From NCBI GenBank assembly GCA_913062625.1, contig CAJXWP010000010.1:1-63495 (forward strand): a stretch of 63,495 nucleotides of DNA, given 5' to 3'. A program made the position numbers and the translations under genes. Below are positions 43,688 to 53,270 of this stretch, piece after piece (position 1 is the first letter of the stretch; the number at the start of each line of letters is the position of its first letter). This DNA is from an uncultured Haliea sp. (GTDB lineage: Bacteria; Pseudomonadota; Gammaproteobacteria; Pseudomonadales; Halieaceae). Under the pieces are notes generated by a model. That model saw nothing but the letters and a program-made list of their open reading frames with translations. It was not told the origin of the DNA and ran no database searches.

Positions 43688-45424
43688 CTACTCGCCTCGG
43701 TAAACAGTGCCCAACACTTCGATGTCTTTTAGTGCAATTGGTTCCATTTTCAGTGGATTTTCGTCTAGCAAGACGAAGTTCGCATTTTTTCCGACTTCAA
43801 TAGACCCTATTTCATCTTCTAGGTTTAAAACTCTCGCAGCGTTGATGGTGATAGCCTGTAAGGCCGTGTATACATCGACTCGCTGATCTTGAGAGAATTT
43901 ACTGCCTTGCGAGGTTACGCGATTGACCGCTGTCCAGGCCAGCGTCAGCGGTTCCATCGGAGCCATAGAAAAATCCGAGTGAAAAGATATGGGGACATTT
44001 CTCTCGGCCAAAGAGTTAACGCGGACAAGATTTTCGGCACGTTCCTCACCCAAGCCCATTGCCGAATATTTATCCGCTAAAGCCCACAAGTAGTAAGGGT
44101 TTACTGATGCGTCCATTCCCAAATCAGCGACCTGCTGTGCCTGTGCATCAGTAAAATACCCCATGTGATGTAAAGTAAGACGGTGATCGGCCCGTGGGTT
44201 TCGTATTTGATCAGCACGATTGAAATCCAAAACTTGTTGAATCCCTAAGTCGCCATTAGCATGCACGTGAATCTTATAATCGTTATCCCAATAAAGGCTT
44301 AGCTGCTCTTCAAACAGAGCTGGGGGAGTCATCCACTCTCCATCATGGCCATCGGTATAACCATCCTCCATCTGCATTAACTGAGAATAGATGGCGCCAT
44401 CAGAAAAAAGCTTGATCTGGTTAGGTAGAAACTGAATATTCTCTGTGTTGTATTTCGCATCTAGCGTTCTAGTGAATGCCAGAGCCTCTTTATTGCCCCC
44501 TTTCATTCGGTACAGCTGAGTCCCATTAGGGATAAGATAGACGCTGTAGGGCGGTAGTTTATCCATTTCGAGCTTTAGCAAGGCGTACTCCGCCTCGAAA
44601 TTCGCACTGGGAAATCCGGGTTCGGCAATTGTGGTTATTCCATTTTGAATGACGAGCTGGCTCATGATACTCAAGCCCTCTAAATAACGCTCAATGTCCA
44701 GTAGGCTAGACGCCATTCGAGGTACTAACGCTAACCAGCCTCCTTCATAAAAATGTCCCGCTTCCCAGTCGACCTGGGGATTATTCTGGAAATCTGCCTC
44801 CTCAATGCCGATTGCGGCGATAGCCGCATCGTTAAGATAAATCTCGTGAAAAGAGCGATGTATGATGGCAACGGGCTGATCCGGTGCAATGTTGTTTAAG
44901 AGTTCCCGGGACAGTTCACCATGCCACAGCTGGTGATAGCCCCAAATGAAATAGACGCTGTCGCTTTGCGCGTTCGTTTTAATGGATTCCGTTATGCGAT
45001 TGATATAATTGTCATGACCTTGCACGCCCCTTTTCGTCTCATCAGGTAACACCCAGTCATAGGGTGCAATAATCTCATTGGGCAACATAATTGCAGCAAT
45101 TGATGGATGTAAGTGGGGCTCAATGAAACCTGGCATCATCGTCTTGCCTTTCAGGTCGACCATCGTCGTCTCGTCGCTTTGGTGCAGTAGCGCCCCCTTG
45201 TTTGTCCCCACATAAAGAATTTTGCCGTTTAGAACAGCAACCGCCTCCGCATACTGAGCCGCATCAGTTGCCATAGTGAGAATGTCTCCACCGAAATAAA
45301 TCGAATTTGCGACGGTTTTTACGGTAGGCACGACAGAACTTTTCGCGGTCTGTGGCGGAGCGTCTGCGGCGGAGCTGGCCGCCAGCAGGAAAGCCAGTGG
45401 CAAAAATAATACTGGAAACGTCAC
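43688..45424 (-). CDS. Exported amidohydrolase, YtcJ-like
   Basis: A 578-aa metal-dependent hydrolase of the amidohydrolase-3 type. A signal peptide (about 1-21) puts it outside the cytoplasm. The metal-binding HxH appears in GFIEPHLHPS, the later His ligands in HVHANGD and LTLHHMG, and the final Asp region in SFHSDFSMAP. YtcJ relatives are annotated as N-substituted formamide deformylases, but most have unknown substrates. The gene is monocistronic and divergent from the MscS-type channel. Confidence 0.85.
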   Translation of the reverse strand: MTFPVLFLPLAFLLAASSAADAPPQTAKSSVVPTVKTVANSIYFGGDILTMATDAAQYAEAVAVLNGKILYVGTNKGALLHQSDETTMVDLKGKTMMPGFIEPHLHPSIAAIMLPNEIIAPYDWVLPDETKRGVQGHDNYINRITESIKTNAQSDSVYFIWGYHQLWHGELSRELLNNIAPDQPVAIIHRSFHEIYLNDAAIAAIGIEEADFQNNPQVDWEAGHFYEGGWLALVPRMASSLLDIERYLEGLSIMSQLVIQNGITTIAEPGFPSANFEAEYALLKLEMDKLPPYSVYLIPNGTQLYRMKGGNKEALAFTRTLDAKYNTENIQFLPNQIKLFSDGAIYSQLMQMEDGYTDGHDGEWMTPPALFEEQLSLYWDNDYKIHVHANGDLGIQQVLDFNRADQIRNPRADHRLTLHHMGYFTDAQAQQVADLGMDASVNPYYLWALADKYSAMGLGEERAENLVRVNSLAERNVPISFHSDFSMAPMEPLTLAWTAVNRVTSQGSKFSQDQRVDVYTALQAITINAARVLNLEDEIGSIEVGKNANFVLLDENPLKMEPIALKDIEVLGTVYRGE

Positions 45425-45502
45425 GGGAATCCCCTATTCTGTTGGAAATTAAGGCACTGTTATATTAGCGTGCTAAAATGTCTTTTTAAACAGGTTGAAT
45501 GA

Positions 45503-46735
45503 ATGAACATGATAACGCGGCTAGGACAATATCACCCGGCGCTACCCGATATTACCGTCGTTTTGATTCTGCTACTCACAGCCATTCTTGGCTACATTGT
45601 AGCGCACCGGCTGTTAGATGTTGCCTTGCGCGCTGTCGCAAAATACTCGACATACACCTGGAGTGACGCCCTAATTAAAAATGGGGTAGGTAAAAGACTG
45701 GCACAGCTGCTCCCCGCGTTCACCATCCACATGGGTGTGAATTTTCTGCCCAGTATTGACGCCGGTTTGGAAACCTTCGTGATGAACTTGACCAGTGCCT
45801 ATATGATGGTGGTCGCAACGATTACTATTATTGCGGTTCTCAATGCGGCCAATGATATTTACGAGTCAGACCCGGAAGCACGAAAGCGGCCCATCAAGGG
45901 ATTTATCCAGCTATTACAACTTGCCGTGATGATTATGGGAGGACTGCTGTTCATTGCAGCATTACTTGATCAGTCACCGGTGCTACTGCTCAGCGGTTTT
46001 GGTGCGATGACCGCAGTGCTGTTACTAGTGTTTAAAGATACTTTGCTGTCTTTAGTGGCCAGTGTGCAATTGGCCGCTCAGGACATGGTGCGGGTTGGAG
46101 ACTGGATCGAGGTGCCACAGTTGGGCGCTGATGGGGACGTGGTGGATATGGAGCTATACACCGTCACCGTGCAAAACTTTGACAAAACGATCACCACTAT
46201 TCCGACCCAGCGGCTGATTACTGATTCTTTTAAAAACTGGAGGGGCATGTCGAATTCGGGCGGCCGCCGCATCAAGCGTGCCCTGCACATTGATGCATCA
46301 TCGATACGCTTTATAAGCGCACAAGACGCGAGTTGCTATAAACGGTTCTCGCTACTAGAGGACTATCTAGTCGGCAAACAAGACGAGCTTTTAAAATATA
46401 ATCAAGCACTGGTCGGGGTGACGGCAGATGAGCCTGATGGTGCTGTAAATACGCGCCGACTGACTAATATCGGTACGTTTCGAGCTTATGCGTTGCGTTA
46501 CCTTGAAGAGCATCCGAAGATACGGAACGATATGACTTTATTGGTTCGTCAATTAGCGCCCGATGACGGCATACCCATACAATTGTACTGCTTCACGAAC
46601 ACCGTAAAGTGGACAGAATACGAAGATATTCAGGCGGATATTTTCGACCACTTGTTAGCGATCATGCCAGAGTTTGGTCTGCAGTTATTTCAAAGGCCAG
46701 CTGGCACAGAGTTCTCATTCAGACAGCTGCAGTGA
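45503..46735 (+). CDS. MscS-family mechanosensitive channel, YbdG-like
   Basis: A 410-aa membrane protein with about five helices and a C-terminal cytoplasmic MscS domain. The pore-helix region LLSGFGAMTAVLLLVFKDTLLSLVASVQL (given here as its key residues, about 160-188) and the following beta-domain word GDWIEVPQLGADGDVVDM are family signatures. Length and the extended C-terminus match E. coli YbdG (415 aa), which protects against mild osmotic downshock. Confidence 0.87.
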   Translation: MNMITRLGQYHPALPDITVVLILLLTAILGYIVAHRLLDVALRAVAKYSTYTWSDALIKNGVGKRLAQLLPAFTIHMGVNFLPSIDAGLETFVMNLTSAYMMVVATITIIAVLNAANDIYESDPEARKRPIKGFIQLLQLAVMIMGGLLFIAALLDQSPVLLLSGFGAMTAVLLLVFKDTLLSLVASVQLAAQDMVRVGDWIEVPQLGADGDVVDMELYTVTVQNFDKTITTIPTQRLITDSFKNWRGMSNSGGRRIKRALHIDASSIRFISAQDASCYKRFSLLEDYLVGKQDELLKYNQALVGVTADEPDGAVNTRRLTNIGTFRAYALRYLEEHPKIRNDMTLLVRQLAPDDGIPIQLYCFTNTVKWTEYEDIQADIFDHLLAIMPEFGLQLFQRPAGTEFSFRQLQ

Positions 46736-46802
46736 TCGCGGGGACAGCTGGGACAGCCTGCCTTCTAGGCTATCACGTAGCAATCAATAATGGCGGTTGC
46801 CT

Positions 46803-47483
46803 TTAGCCTAGGTAATTACGGATGGCGAGGTAGTCGCGTAGCACCGTGTCGGGACTAAAGCTGTGTGTTCCCGCGTGGCTAATCTCAGGCTTGAAAATTG
46901 CCTGTAGTGCGCCCTTCGGGTTAAGGAGAAACAGCGTAACCCCGTGATTGACCTGATACTCATTGGCAGCGGGATCAATACCGGCCCCTGTGGCGGGCAC
47001 CAATTGTGCCACGATACCGAGACCCTGCTCGAATGGCAGATGAGGGTTCTTGCTGTCATCGAGGTGCGTGAGCCCTACGAAGTCGGGATCAAAAAAGGAC
47101 ACATACGACGCCAATTGCATAACAGTGTCACGCCGGTGATCAACACTGTAAAACAACACTCTGAGGTCGGTGTGGCCTAGCGCTTTCAGGCGATGGTTTA
47201 CGGTAGCCAGTTGTGACAGGGTTGTGGGACAAATGTCGGGGCAGGTAGTGAAGCCATAGGAGATAAGATGCCACTGCCCCTTCAGGTTTTCTTGGTTAAC
47301 ACTTTGGTTGTTATGATCGAGTAGTTGAAATTCTGGCAGCGGGCGAGCCTGCGGTAGCAGCACTCCTTGAATCTGTGGTGGTGACCGGGGCTGGTTTAGC
47401 AAAGCAACCGCAATGACGGCTGCAATGACAACATTGGCTAGCAGTAAGCCGGTCAGCATTTTTGCGCGGGGAGACAATGTCAC
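46803..47483 (-). CDS. SCO1/SenC copper chaperone for cytochrome oxidase
   Basis: A 226-aa membrane-anchored thioredoxin-fold protein that delivers copper to the CuA site of subunit II. The anchor is at about 10-30; the copper-binding CPDICP motif is near residue 80, and the third ligand is the His in VNHGVTLFLL. The start is a GTG. As the last gene of the oxidase operon it is the expected assembly factor. No Cox11/CtaG gene accompanies it. Confidence 0.92.
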   Translation of the reverse strand: MTLSPRAKMLTGLLLANVVIAAVIAVALLNQPRSPPQIQGVLLPQARPLPEFQLLDHNNQSVNQENLKGQWHLISYGFTTCPDICPTTLSQLATVNHRLKALGHTDLRVLFYSVDHRRDTVMQLASYVSFFDPDFVGLTHLDDSKNPHLPFEQGLGIVAQLVPATGAGIDPAANEYQVNHGVTLFLLNPKGALQAIFKPEISHAGTHSFSPDTVLRDYLAIRNYLG

Positions 47484-47496
47484 AGTCAGTGTACGC

Positions 47497-47814
47497 CTAT
47501 GGATCGAAAAATATTTCTCTGATCATGAAGGTGTAGTCACCTTCCATTGCCATTAGAATAATGAGTACGACGATGGCGCTAAGCGGGACGAATAGGAGAT
47601 ATTTGAGCGCCAGACGCTCCCAAGTAACATGCATGAAGATGGTGACAATAAGTCCGGCTTTTAAAAACATAAAAATGAGAATCAAGGTCCAGCGCAAATA
47701 GCCCTCGACATGAAATAAGTCGACGAGATAGGAAAATGTACTGAGGACAAATAGCAGTAGCCATATCTTCAGATAGATTCCAATGGGGTGTTGCTGTTCG
47801 GCAGATTCGCTCAT
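47497..47814 (-). CDS. Cytochrome c oxidase subunit IV
   Basis: A 105-aa protein with three hydrophobic helices (about 12-32, 38-60 and 70-92), of the caa3/bo3-type subunit IV family (CyoD/CtaF-like), with the IFMHVTWE motif in the second loop. It is a small structural subunit. It lies 9 bp after the subunit III gene and 13 bp before SCO1. Confidence 0.88.
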   Translation of the reverse strand: MSESAEQQHPIGIYLKIWLLLFVLSTFSYLVDLFHVEGYLRWTLILIFMFLKAGLIVTIFMHVTWERLALKYLLFVPLSAIVVLIILMAMEGDYTFMIREIFFDP

Positions 47815-47823
47815 TGGTTTACC

Positions 47824-48507
47824 TCACCACAGATAGAAAAATGCAAAGATAAATACCCACACTAAATCGACGAAGTGCCAGTACAGACCGGTTATTTCAA
47901 CAATGGCATAGCCCTTCTTCTCATAGTCACCGCGCGCAACTTTACGCGCAATAATACTCAGATAAATAACACCTGCAGTCACATGCAGTCCGTGAAAGCC
48001 CGTGATCATAAAGAAGGTCGAGCCAAACTGCGCAGCTCCCATAGGGTTGCTCCACGGACGAACGCCTTCTTCAACGATCAGTTTGGTCCACTCGAATACC
48101 TGCATTCCGACGAAGGACGCCCCCAACGCCGCTGTTAAAGCCATGAGTATGACGGTCTTGCGTTTGTCGCCCCGGTAGGCAAAGTTAACGGCCATGGCCA
48201 TGGTGCCGCTGCTGGTGATGAGAGCGAAGGTCATAATTGCGATGAGTATTAGCGGCAGATGATGCCCGGCGATTTCTAGTGCGAATACTTCGCTCGGGTT
48301 GGGCCAATTATCAGTCTGCGATAGGCGGACATTCATATAGCCCGTGAGAAATATGCTAAAGATAAAAGTATCACTGAGTAGGAATATCCACATCATCAAC
48401 TTGCCCCAGGGCACGTCGAAGGTTTGCTTGTCCGACGACCAGTCAGCTACTAAGCCCTCGATTCCTGGCTCTGCGTAGCTTGTATTCTTATCCGTTTGAA
48501 TGGTCAT
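47824..48507 (-). CDS. Cytochrome c oxidase subunit III (CoxP-like)
   Basis: A 227-aa subunit with about five helices. GKLMMWIFLLSDTFIFS opens the first helices and TGFHGLHVTAGVIYL and GLYWHFVDLVWVFIFAFFYLW are conserved subunit III words. The ATG at 48507 is preferred to an upstream in-frame start that would overlap the preceding gene. The operon has another subunit-III-like gene directly upstream, the arrangement called CoxO and CoxP in the alternative oxidase of Bradyrhizobium. Confidence 0.88.
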   Translation of the reverse strand: MTIQTDKNTSYAEPGIEGLVADWSSDKQTFDVPWGKLMMWIFLLSDTFIFSIFLTGYMNVRLSQTDNWPNPSEVFALEIAGHHLPLILIAIMTFALITSSGTMAMAVNFAYRGDKRKTVILMALTAALGASFVGMQVFEWTKLIVEEGVRPWSNPMGAAQFGSTFFMITGFHGLHVTAGVIYLSIIARKVARGDYEKKGYAIVEITGLYWHFVDLVWVFIFAFFYLW

Positions 48508-48517
48508 GCAATGGCCC

Positions 48518-49198
48518 TTAAAATCCGCACATAGCAGCGAGTGTGTTGATCGTCTCTGGTGTGCTCGTAAGCAGTGCAAAGAGCACCAGCCAGACCCCGA
48601 GTAGGAAATGCCAATAGGTGGTACACAGCCGTAACGGCGCGGTTAGGGAGTCGACGCTGCGGTCATACCAGATGCGAAAGACGATATTTGATAACACGAT
48701 CAGGCCGCCAATGAGATGCAGTCCATGCATACCGGTTAGCAGATAGAAATAGCTGTTAGCGGGGTTACCGGCAAGGTAGAACCCCATGGACTGTAGACGT
48801 AGCCATAGATCAAATTGCGCGACCAAAAAAAGCAGGGTAAAAAATACCGCGGCACTGATGCCCGCTACCGTGACATTTAATTTCCCTGAACGGGTGCCCC
48901 CTAAGCCCCATTGTATAGCGAGACTAGCGCAAGCGAGCAGAGCAGTGTTAAACCAAAGTCGAGACGAGTCGCTGAAAGGTTGCCATGGCGATCCTGCAAG
49001 CGCTTCAAAATCTGGATACTGAGACCGTGAAAGAAATGTGATGATAAACAGGAAAAACAGTACGCCTACAATTGCCAGGACAAATCGCAGCATAATCCGC
49101 GAGGCCGCTACCGCATCCGGGCCACTGTACTGCTCCAGAGTGGCATCGGCTGTCGAGTGCAGCCAGGGTTTGTCACGCAAAATCTTCAGAATGTTCAT
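48518..49198 (-). CDS. Second cytochrome c oxidase subunit III-like protein (CoxO-like)
   Basis: A 226-aa membrane protein of the subunit III superfamily with about five helices. The words LTGMHGLHLIGGLIVL and TTYWHFLLGVWLVLFALL are the same conserved positions as in the downstream paralogue, but the rest is divergent, and the first N-terminal helix follows a 38-residue hydrophilic region. It lies between subunit I and the other subunit III. Its exact role in the complex is unknown. Confidence 0.82.
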   Translation of the reverse strand: MNILKILRDKPWLHSTADATLEQYSGPDAVAASRIMLRFVLAIVGVLFFLFIITFLSRSQYPDFEALAGSPWQPFSDSSRLWFNTALLACASLAIQWGLGGTRSGKLNVTVAGISAAVFFTLLFLVAQFDLWLRLQSMGFYLAGNPANSYFYLLTGMHGLHLIGGLIVLSNIVFRIWYDRSVDSLTAPLRLCTTYWHFLLGVWLVLFALLTSTPETINTLAAMCGF

Positions 49199-49201
49199 AA
49201 A

Positions 49202-50959
49202 TTATCGCCCCTCGTGCTCGCCGGCGGTTTGCTCGGCATCAGTGACTGGGTGATTTTGGGGAATAAAGTCTTTTTCTGCACCGGGTACTCCGTAGTCATA
49301 CGCCCAGCGGTAAACCGTCGGCAGTTCCGCGCCCCAGTTACCATGGTGGGGGGGAACATCCGGAGTTTGCCATTCGAGACTGGTGGCTTCCCAAGGATTG
49401 TGTCCCGCGGGTTTTCCAGCACGCAAGCTCCAGATCACGTTATAAAGAAAAATGAGTTGGCTCAGGCCCACAATCAGTGCAGAAATCGTGATGCTCGCAT
49501 TGAGACTTTGAGCTGATTCTGGAATAAAATCAGTGGATCCCATGGCAAAGTAGCGCCGTGGGACACCCAGAAATCCGAGGTAGTGCATAGGAAGATAAAT
49601 GGCATAGGTGCCAAGGAATGTGAACCAGAAGTGGATTTTGCCCAGCTTCTCATTAAACATCTTGCCAGTGATCAGCGGGTACCAATGGTAGATGGCAGCG
49701 AACAACACCATGATCGGAGAAACCCCCATCACCATATGGAAGTGAGCGACGACAAAGTAGGTGTCTGAAAGCGGCAAATCGATCACCACGTTACCTAGAA
49801 ATAAACCGGTTAAGCCTCCATGTGTGAATGTGAAAATAAAGCCGATCGCAAATAGCATGGGTACGGTGAGGTGTATATTTCCTCGATACAAGGTCAGTAC
49901 CCAGTTGTAAACTTTGATAGCGGTCGGTACTGCAATAATGAGCGTTGTGGTTGCAAAGAAAAATCCAAACGCTGGCAGCATACCGCTGACGTACATGTGG
50001 TGCGCCCACACAACAAAGCTAAGGCCGCCAATCGCCACTATCGCCCAGACCATCATTCTGTAGCCGAATATATTTTTACGCGCGTGAGTCGATAGCACAT
50101 CAGATACCATACCAAAAGCAGGTAAGGCGACAATATAAACTTCTGGATGACCAAAAAACCAGAACAGGTGCTGAAACAAAACGGGACTGCCGCCTGAATA
50201 ATCGAGACTCTCTCCCATCGACACCAGCGCCGGCATGAAGAAGCTGGTGCCAAGCGTTTTGTCTAGCATCATCATAATGGCGCTGACTAACAGCGCGGGA
50301 AAGGCAAGCAAACCCAGTACGGTTGCAGTAAAAATCCCCCACACCGTCAGTGGCATGCGCATCAGCGTCATGCCGTGGGTCCGCGCCTGCAGGACAGTGG
50401 TGACGTAGTTCAATCCGCCCATGGTGAACGCAATAATAAATATCACCAGAGATGCCAGCATCAGCATGATGCCCCAGTCATGGCCTGGAGTGCCGGGCAA
50501 AATAGCCTGCGGTGGATACAATGTCCATCCTGCACCCGTCGGCCCCCCGGGTACAAAAAAACTGGCCAGTAGAACAATGACGGAGAGTAGGTAAAACCAA
50601 AAGCTCAACATGTTCATAAACGGGAAAACCATATCCCTAGCGCCAACCATAAGAGGAATCAGATAATTGCCGAATCCGCCCAGTAATAATGCCGTCAATA
50701 GATAAATCACCATAATCATGCCGTGCATGGTGACGAATTGCAGGTAGTCGCTTGGGTCTATGAAATCAAACGTGTCGGGGAACCCCAGCTGCAGGCGCAT
50801 CAATCCAGACAAGGCCAGAGCGATTAGTCCGACGAAAATGGCGGTAATCGCATACTGAATAGCAATGACCTTGTGATCCTGGCTATAGACGTATTTGGTA
50901 ATAAAGGTCTGTGGATCGTGGAGCTCGTCAAGCTGGTCGGCAATGGCCACATTTTGCAT
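49202..50959 (-). CDS. Cytochrome c oxidase subunit I
   Basis: The 585-aa catalytic subunit, with twelve membrane helices, binding haem a and the haem a3-CuB centre. The CuB and haem histidines appear in FVTMHGMIMVIYLL, FFGHPEVYI, VWAHHMYVSG and YFVVAHFHMVMG. GHPEVY carries the D-channel glutamate of the A1-type oxidases, so proton pumping is expected. The C-terminus extends into a cytoplasmic tail without motif. It follows subunit II and forms with it the core of an aa3-like oxidase. Confidence 0.96.
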   Translation of the reverse strand: MQNVAIADQLDELHDPQTFITKYVYSQDHKVIAIQYAITAIFVGLIALALSGLMRLQLGFPDTFDFIDPSDYLQFVTMHGMIMVIYLLTALLLGGFGNYLIPLMVGARDMVFPFMNMLSFWFYLLSVIVLLASFFVPGGPTGAGWTLYPPQAILPGTPGHDWGIMLMLASLVIFIIAFTMGGLNYVTTVLQARTHGMTLMRMPLTVWGIFTATVLGLLAFPALLVSAIMMMLDKTLGTSFFMPALVSMGESLDYSGGSPVLFQHLFWFFGHPEVYIVALPAFGMVSDVLSTHARKNIFGYRMMVWAIVAIGGLSFVVWAHHMYVSGMLPAFGFFFATTTLIIAVPTAIKVYNWVLTLYRGNIHLTVPMLFAIGFIFTFTHGGLTGLFLGNVVIDLPLSDTYFVVAHFHMVMGVSPIMVLFAAIYHWYPLITGKMFNEKLGKIHFWFTFLGTYAIYLPMHYLGFLGVPRRYFAMGSTDFIPESAQSLNASITISALIVGLSQLIFLYNVIWSLRAGKPAGHNPWEATSLEWQTPDVPPHHGNWGAELPTVYRWAYDYGVPGAEKDFIPQNHPVTDAEQTAGEHEGR

Positions 50960-51007
50960 ATTATTTTCCCTTAGTTGCTTGAGCGAGCACTCTGTTTTTT
51001 CGACGGA

Positions 51008-52360
51008 TTACAGCGTATTCACGTATGCCAGCAAATCATTGATTGATTGTTCGTTCTGCAAAGATCGAGCCATTAACACCATCTGATGACCGTAGGTGTC
51101 ACCCTTATGCGCGCCGCGTACGCCCAGGCGAAAATTCTCCAACTGTCGTTTTAGATACCAATCATTCTGTCCTGCAAGGCGGGGTGACTGTAATGCATAG
51201 TTGCCCTGCGCCTTTGCGCCATGACACGCGCCGCAACTGTTATAAAAGAACGCGCCTTTCTCGACGTTGCCATTCAGGGTGCTGATGGTTGCTGCAGGAG
51301 TGAGTGTGCCAATGTATGCAGCCACATTTCGGATGGCAGTTTCGTCTATTAGCATATTGGCCATGGGCGCCATTTGCCGACCATATTCGTCGGACTCATT
51401 TGCGCCGCGGATGCCGTCTTTAAAATAGTGGACTTCTCGGGCGATATACCAAGGTTGCAGGATGGCAAGGTTGGGCGAGTTCATTGCCAAGTTGCCTTCG
51501 CCCTGCTGGCCGTGACAGGCAGCGCAGGTCGCATAGCTGCCTTTTCCCGCAATGGGATCGCCAGGTGGAATGGACTGTATCTCGGCCCAGGTTTGCTGTT
51601 GTGACATCCAGTGATCAAAATCTTTCTGCTGATCGACGACGACATGGCCGCGCATGGTGTAATGAGCGATGCCGCATAACTCCATACACAGTATGTCAAA
51701 TTTTCCAGTGCGAGTTGGTGTGAGCCAGACATAAGTGACCGTGCCAGGAACAAGATCCATCTTCACGCGGAACTGCGGTACGGCAAAATCGTGTAGTACA
51801 TCCTTGGAACGCAGCAACAGTTTGACCGGCCGATCTATGGGCAGGTGTAATTCGTTGCTACTAATAAGCACGTCGTCATTTCCGGCCTTGTCATTGGGGC
51901 TCATTCCAAAGGGGTTGTCGGAGCTGACGAAACGGGAATCGACTTCGCCAAGAATGCCGTCAGCACCGGGGAACCGATAGCTCCACTGCCATTGGGCGCC
52001 GACGATTTCAACTTCATCTGCGTTTTCAGGCACCTCAACAAAATCCGCCCACACCACTAAGCCAGGCGCCAACATGGCAGCGACGCCTACAGCAGTAATG
52101 ACCGTTAGCCATGTTTCAAGTTTTTTGTTTTCAGGCTCATAATGTGATCGTCGCGAGGGGTCGAAGCGATAGCGAAAAATGGCCCAGGCCATAAATAAAT
52201 TTACCGCAACAAAGACGACGCCGGTAATATAGAGTGTGAGTTCAATAGTGTCATCGATGGCGACCCAGTTGGAAGCAATAGGCGTCATCCACCAGGGACT
52301 CCACCAGTGAAACCATAAAGACCCTAGGACTAGTAACACCAGCGCGATCACTAGCTTCAT
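51008..52360 (-). CDS. Cytochrome c oxidase subunit II fused to two cytochrome c domains
   Basis: A 450-aa subunit II with two N-terminal membrane helices (about 2-20 and 35-60, followed by a third hydrophobic stretch near 90-107). The CuA site is complete in CMELCGIAHYTM with the upstream His in LHDFAVPQFR. The fusion then adds two class I cytochrome c domains with haem sites CAACHG (about 283-288) and CGACHG (about 377-382), each followed by a distal Met region (QMAPMANML and HQMVLMARSL). One such domain is common in caa3 oxidases; two in tandem is rarer. A GGAAGG ribosome site precedes the ATG. Confidence 0.93.
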   Translation of the reverse strand: MKLVIALVLLVLGSLWFHWWSPWWMTPIASNWVAIDDTIELTLYITGVVFVAVNLFMAWAIFRYRFDPSRRSHYEPENKKLETWLTVITAVGVAAMLAPGLVVWADFVEVPENADEVEIVGAQWQWSYRFPGADGILGEVDSRFVSSDNPFGMSPNDKAGNDDVLISSNELHLPIDRPVKLLLRSKDVLHDFAVPQFRVKMDLVPGTVTYVWLTPTRTGKFDILCMELCGIAHYTMRGHVVVDQQKDFDHWMSQQQTWAEIQSIPPGDPIAGKGSYATCAACHGQQGEGNLAMNSPNLAILQPWYIAREVHYFKDGIRGANESDEYGRQMAPMANMLIDETAIRNVAAYIGTLTPAATISTLNGNVEKGAFFYNSCGACHGAKAQGNYALQSPRLAGQNDWYLKRQLENFRLGVRGAHKGDTYGHQMVLMARSLQNEQSINDLLAYVNTL

Positions 52361-52445
52361 ATACCTTCCCTTATAATTATTATTGGGTGAGCGTTAGTAC
52401 GTCTTAAAAACCTCTGTGTGTTTTATATTACCGTTATGCTTTCAA

Positions 52446-53000
52446 TCAGGGGGCAAGATGCATAAAGCGCGCAAACTTGGTTTGAGCAGTGATCACCCAG
52501 CGTGGCGTTGAAGTGCCCTCGCCGGCATCCTGTAATTTGGGATGTGCAGTTACGACACTTTGCAGGATGCTTTCTTGATCAGGGTCGGTGTCGACAAAAA
52601 GGATATGCTTGCCTTGGCGTAGATCTTCCTGAAATCTTTTGAAATCAGTATGGGGTTCCTGTATGCCAATCAAGCCACCTTCCCAAGTGCAGAAACCGAG
52701 AACGATAATGGAAAGACAGATTGCCGGTACCCACGTGTAGGTTTCAGTAAGGCCCGTTATCCAAGCCAAAAGTAAGACTGAAACAGCCCCTATGGCACCG
52801 ACTACCGCGCCCAGTCTGGTGCCTTTTACGACGTCCTTTTTAAGCACCGCCTCCACCTGATGGAGGTGATGTTGTTGAACGCCGGAGTCATCTTTACTGA
52901 GCACGTGGATTTGTGGCGTGGAAACACCTGCGGCTTCTAGCTGTTGTTCGATAATTTCTAAGTCATCAAGGTCGTCACTGATGTAGTAATGCCGTTTCAT
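52446..53000 (-). CDS. Membrane protein of unknown function, stress-protein-17M-like N-terminus
   Basis: A 184-aa protein. The first 60 residues (YYISDDLDDLEIIEQQLEAAG...) form an alpha/beta unit like that of general-stress 17M-type proteins, followed by two membrane helices (about 63-84 and 88-112) and a cytoplasmic C-terminal segment FKRFQEDLRQGKHILFVDTDPDQ. Homologues are often labelled 'NAD/FAD-utilising enzyme' without evidence. It ends 85 bp before subunit II on the same strand, so it may be the first gene of the oxidase operon, though no function in respiration is known. Confidence 0.65.
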   Translation of the reverse strand: MKRHYYISDDLDDLEIIEQQLEAAGVSTPQIHVLSKDDSGVQQHHLHQVEAVLKKDVVKGTRLGAVVGAIGAVSVLLLAWITGLTETYTWVPAICLSIIVLGFCTWEGGLIGIQEPHTDFKRFQEDLRQGKHILFVDTDPDQESILQSVVTAHPKLQDAGEGTSTPRWVITAQTKFARFMHLAP

Positions 53001-53270
53001 CGCAGCCTTCCTTATTGTTCTTATTTTGACTGCGAGTATAGCACCGGCGAAATTGGAATCTAGCCGGCACCATTTTTAGTCGGTATGCGAAAGGGTTTTA
53101 AGCTCATAAGGAAATAACTAGCATCTTTTTTTATTACAAAAAAGAATAAAAATTAGGCATAAACCCAGTTTTTTTAGAAAGATGATGATCTAGTGGGGGG
53201 GACAGCAGCGGTTTTAAGACTGTTTCGTTACAAAGAGACTGATTAATAGACGAATAACGATTTAAAAACG
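53001..53270. other. AT-rich gap between the oxidase region and the catabolic island
   Basis: No gene is seen in these 270 bp. The stretch 53100-53220 has runs of A and T, and G7 at about 53195, unlike the surrounding sequence, but no perfect hairpin or known signal was found. Confidence 0.4.
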
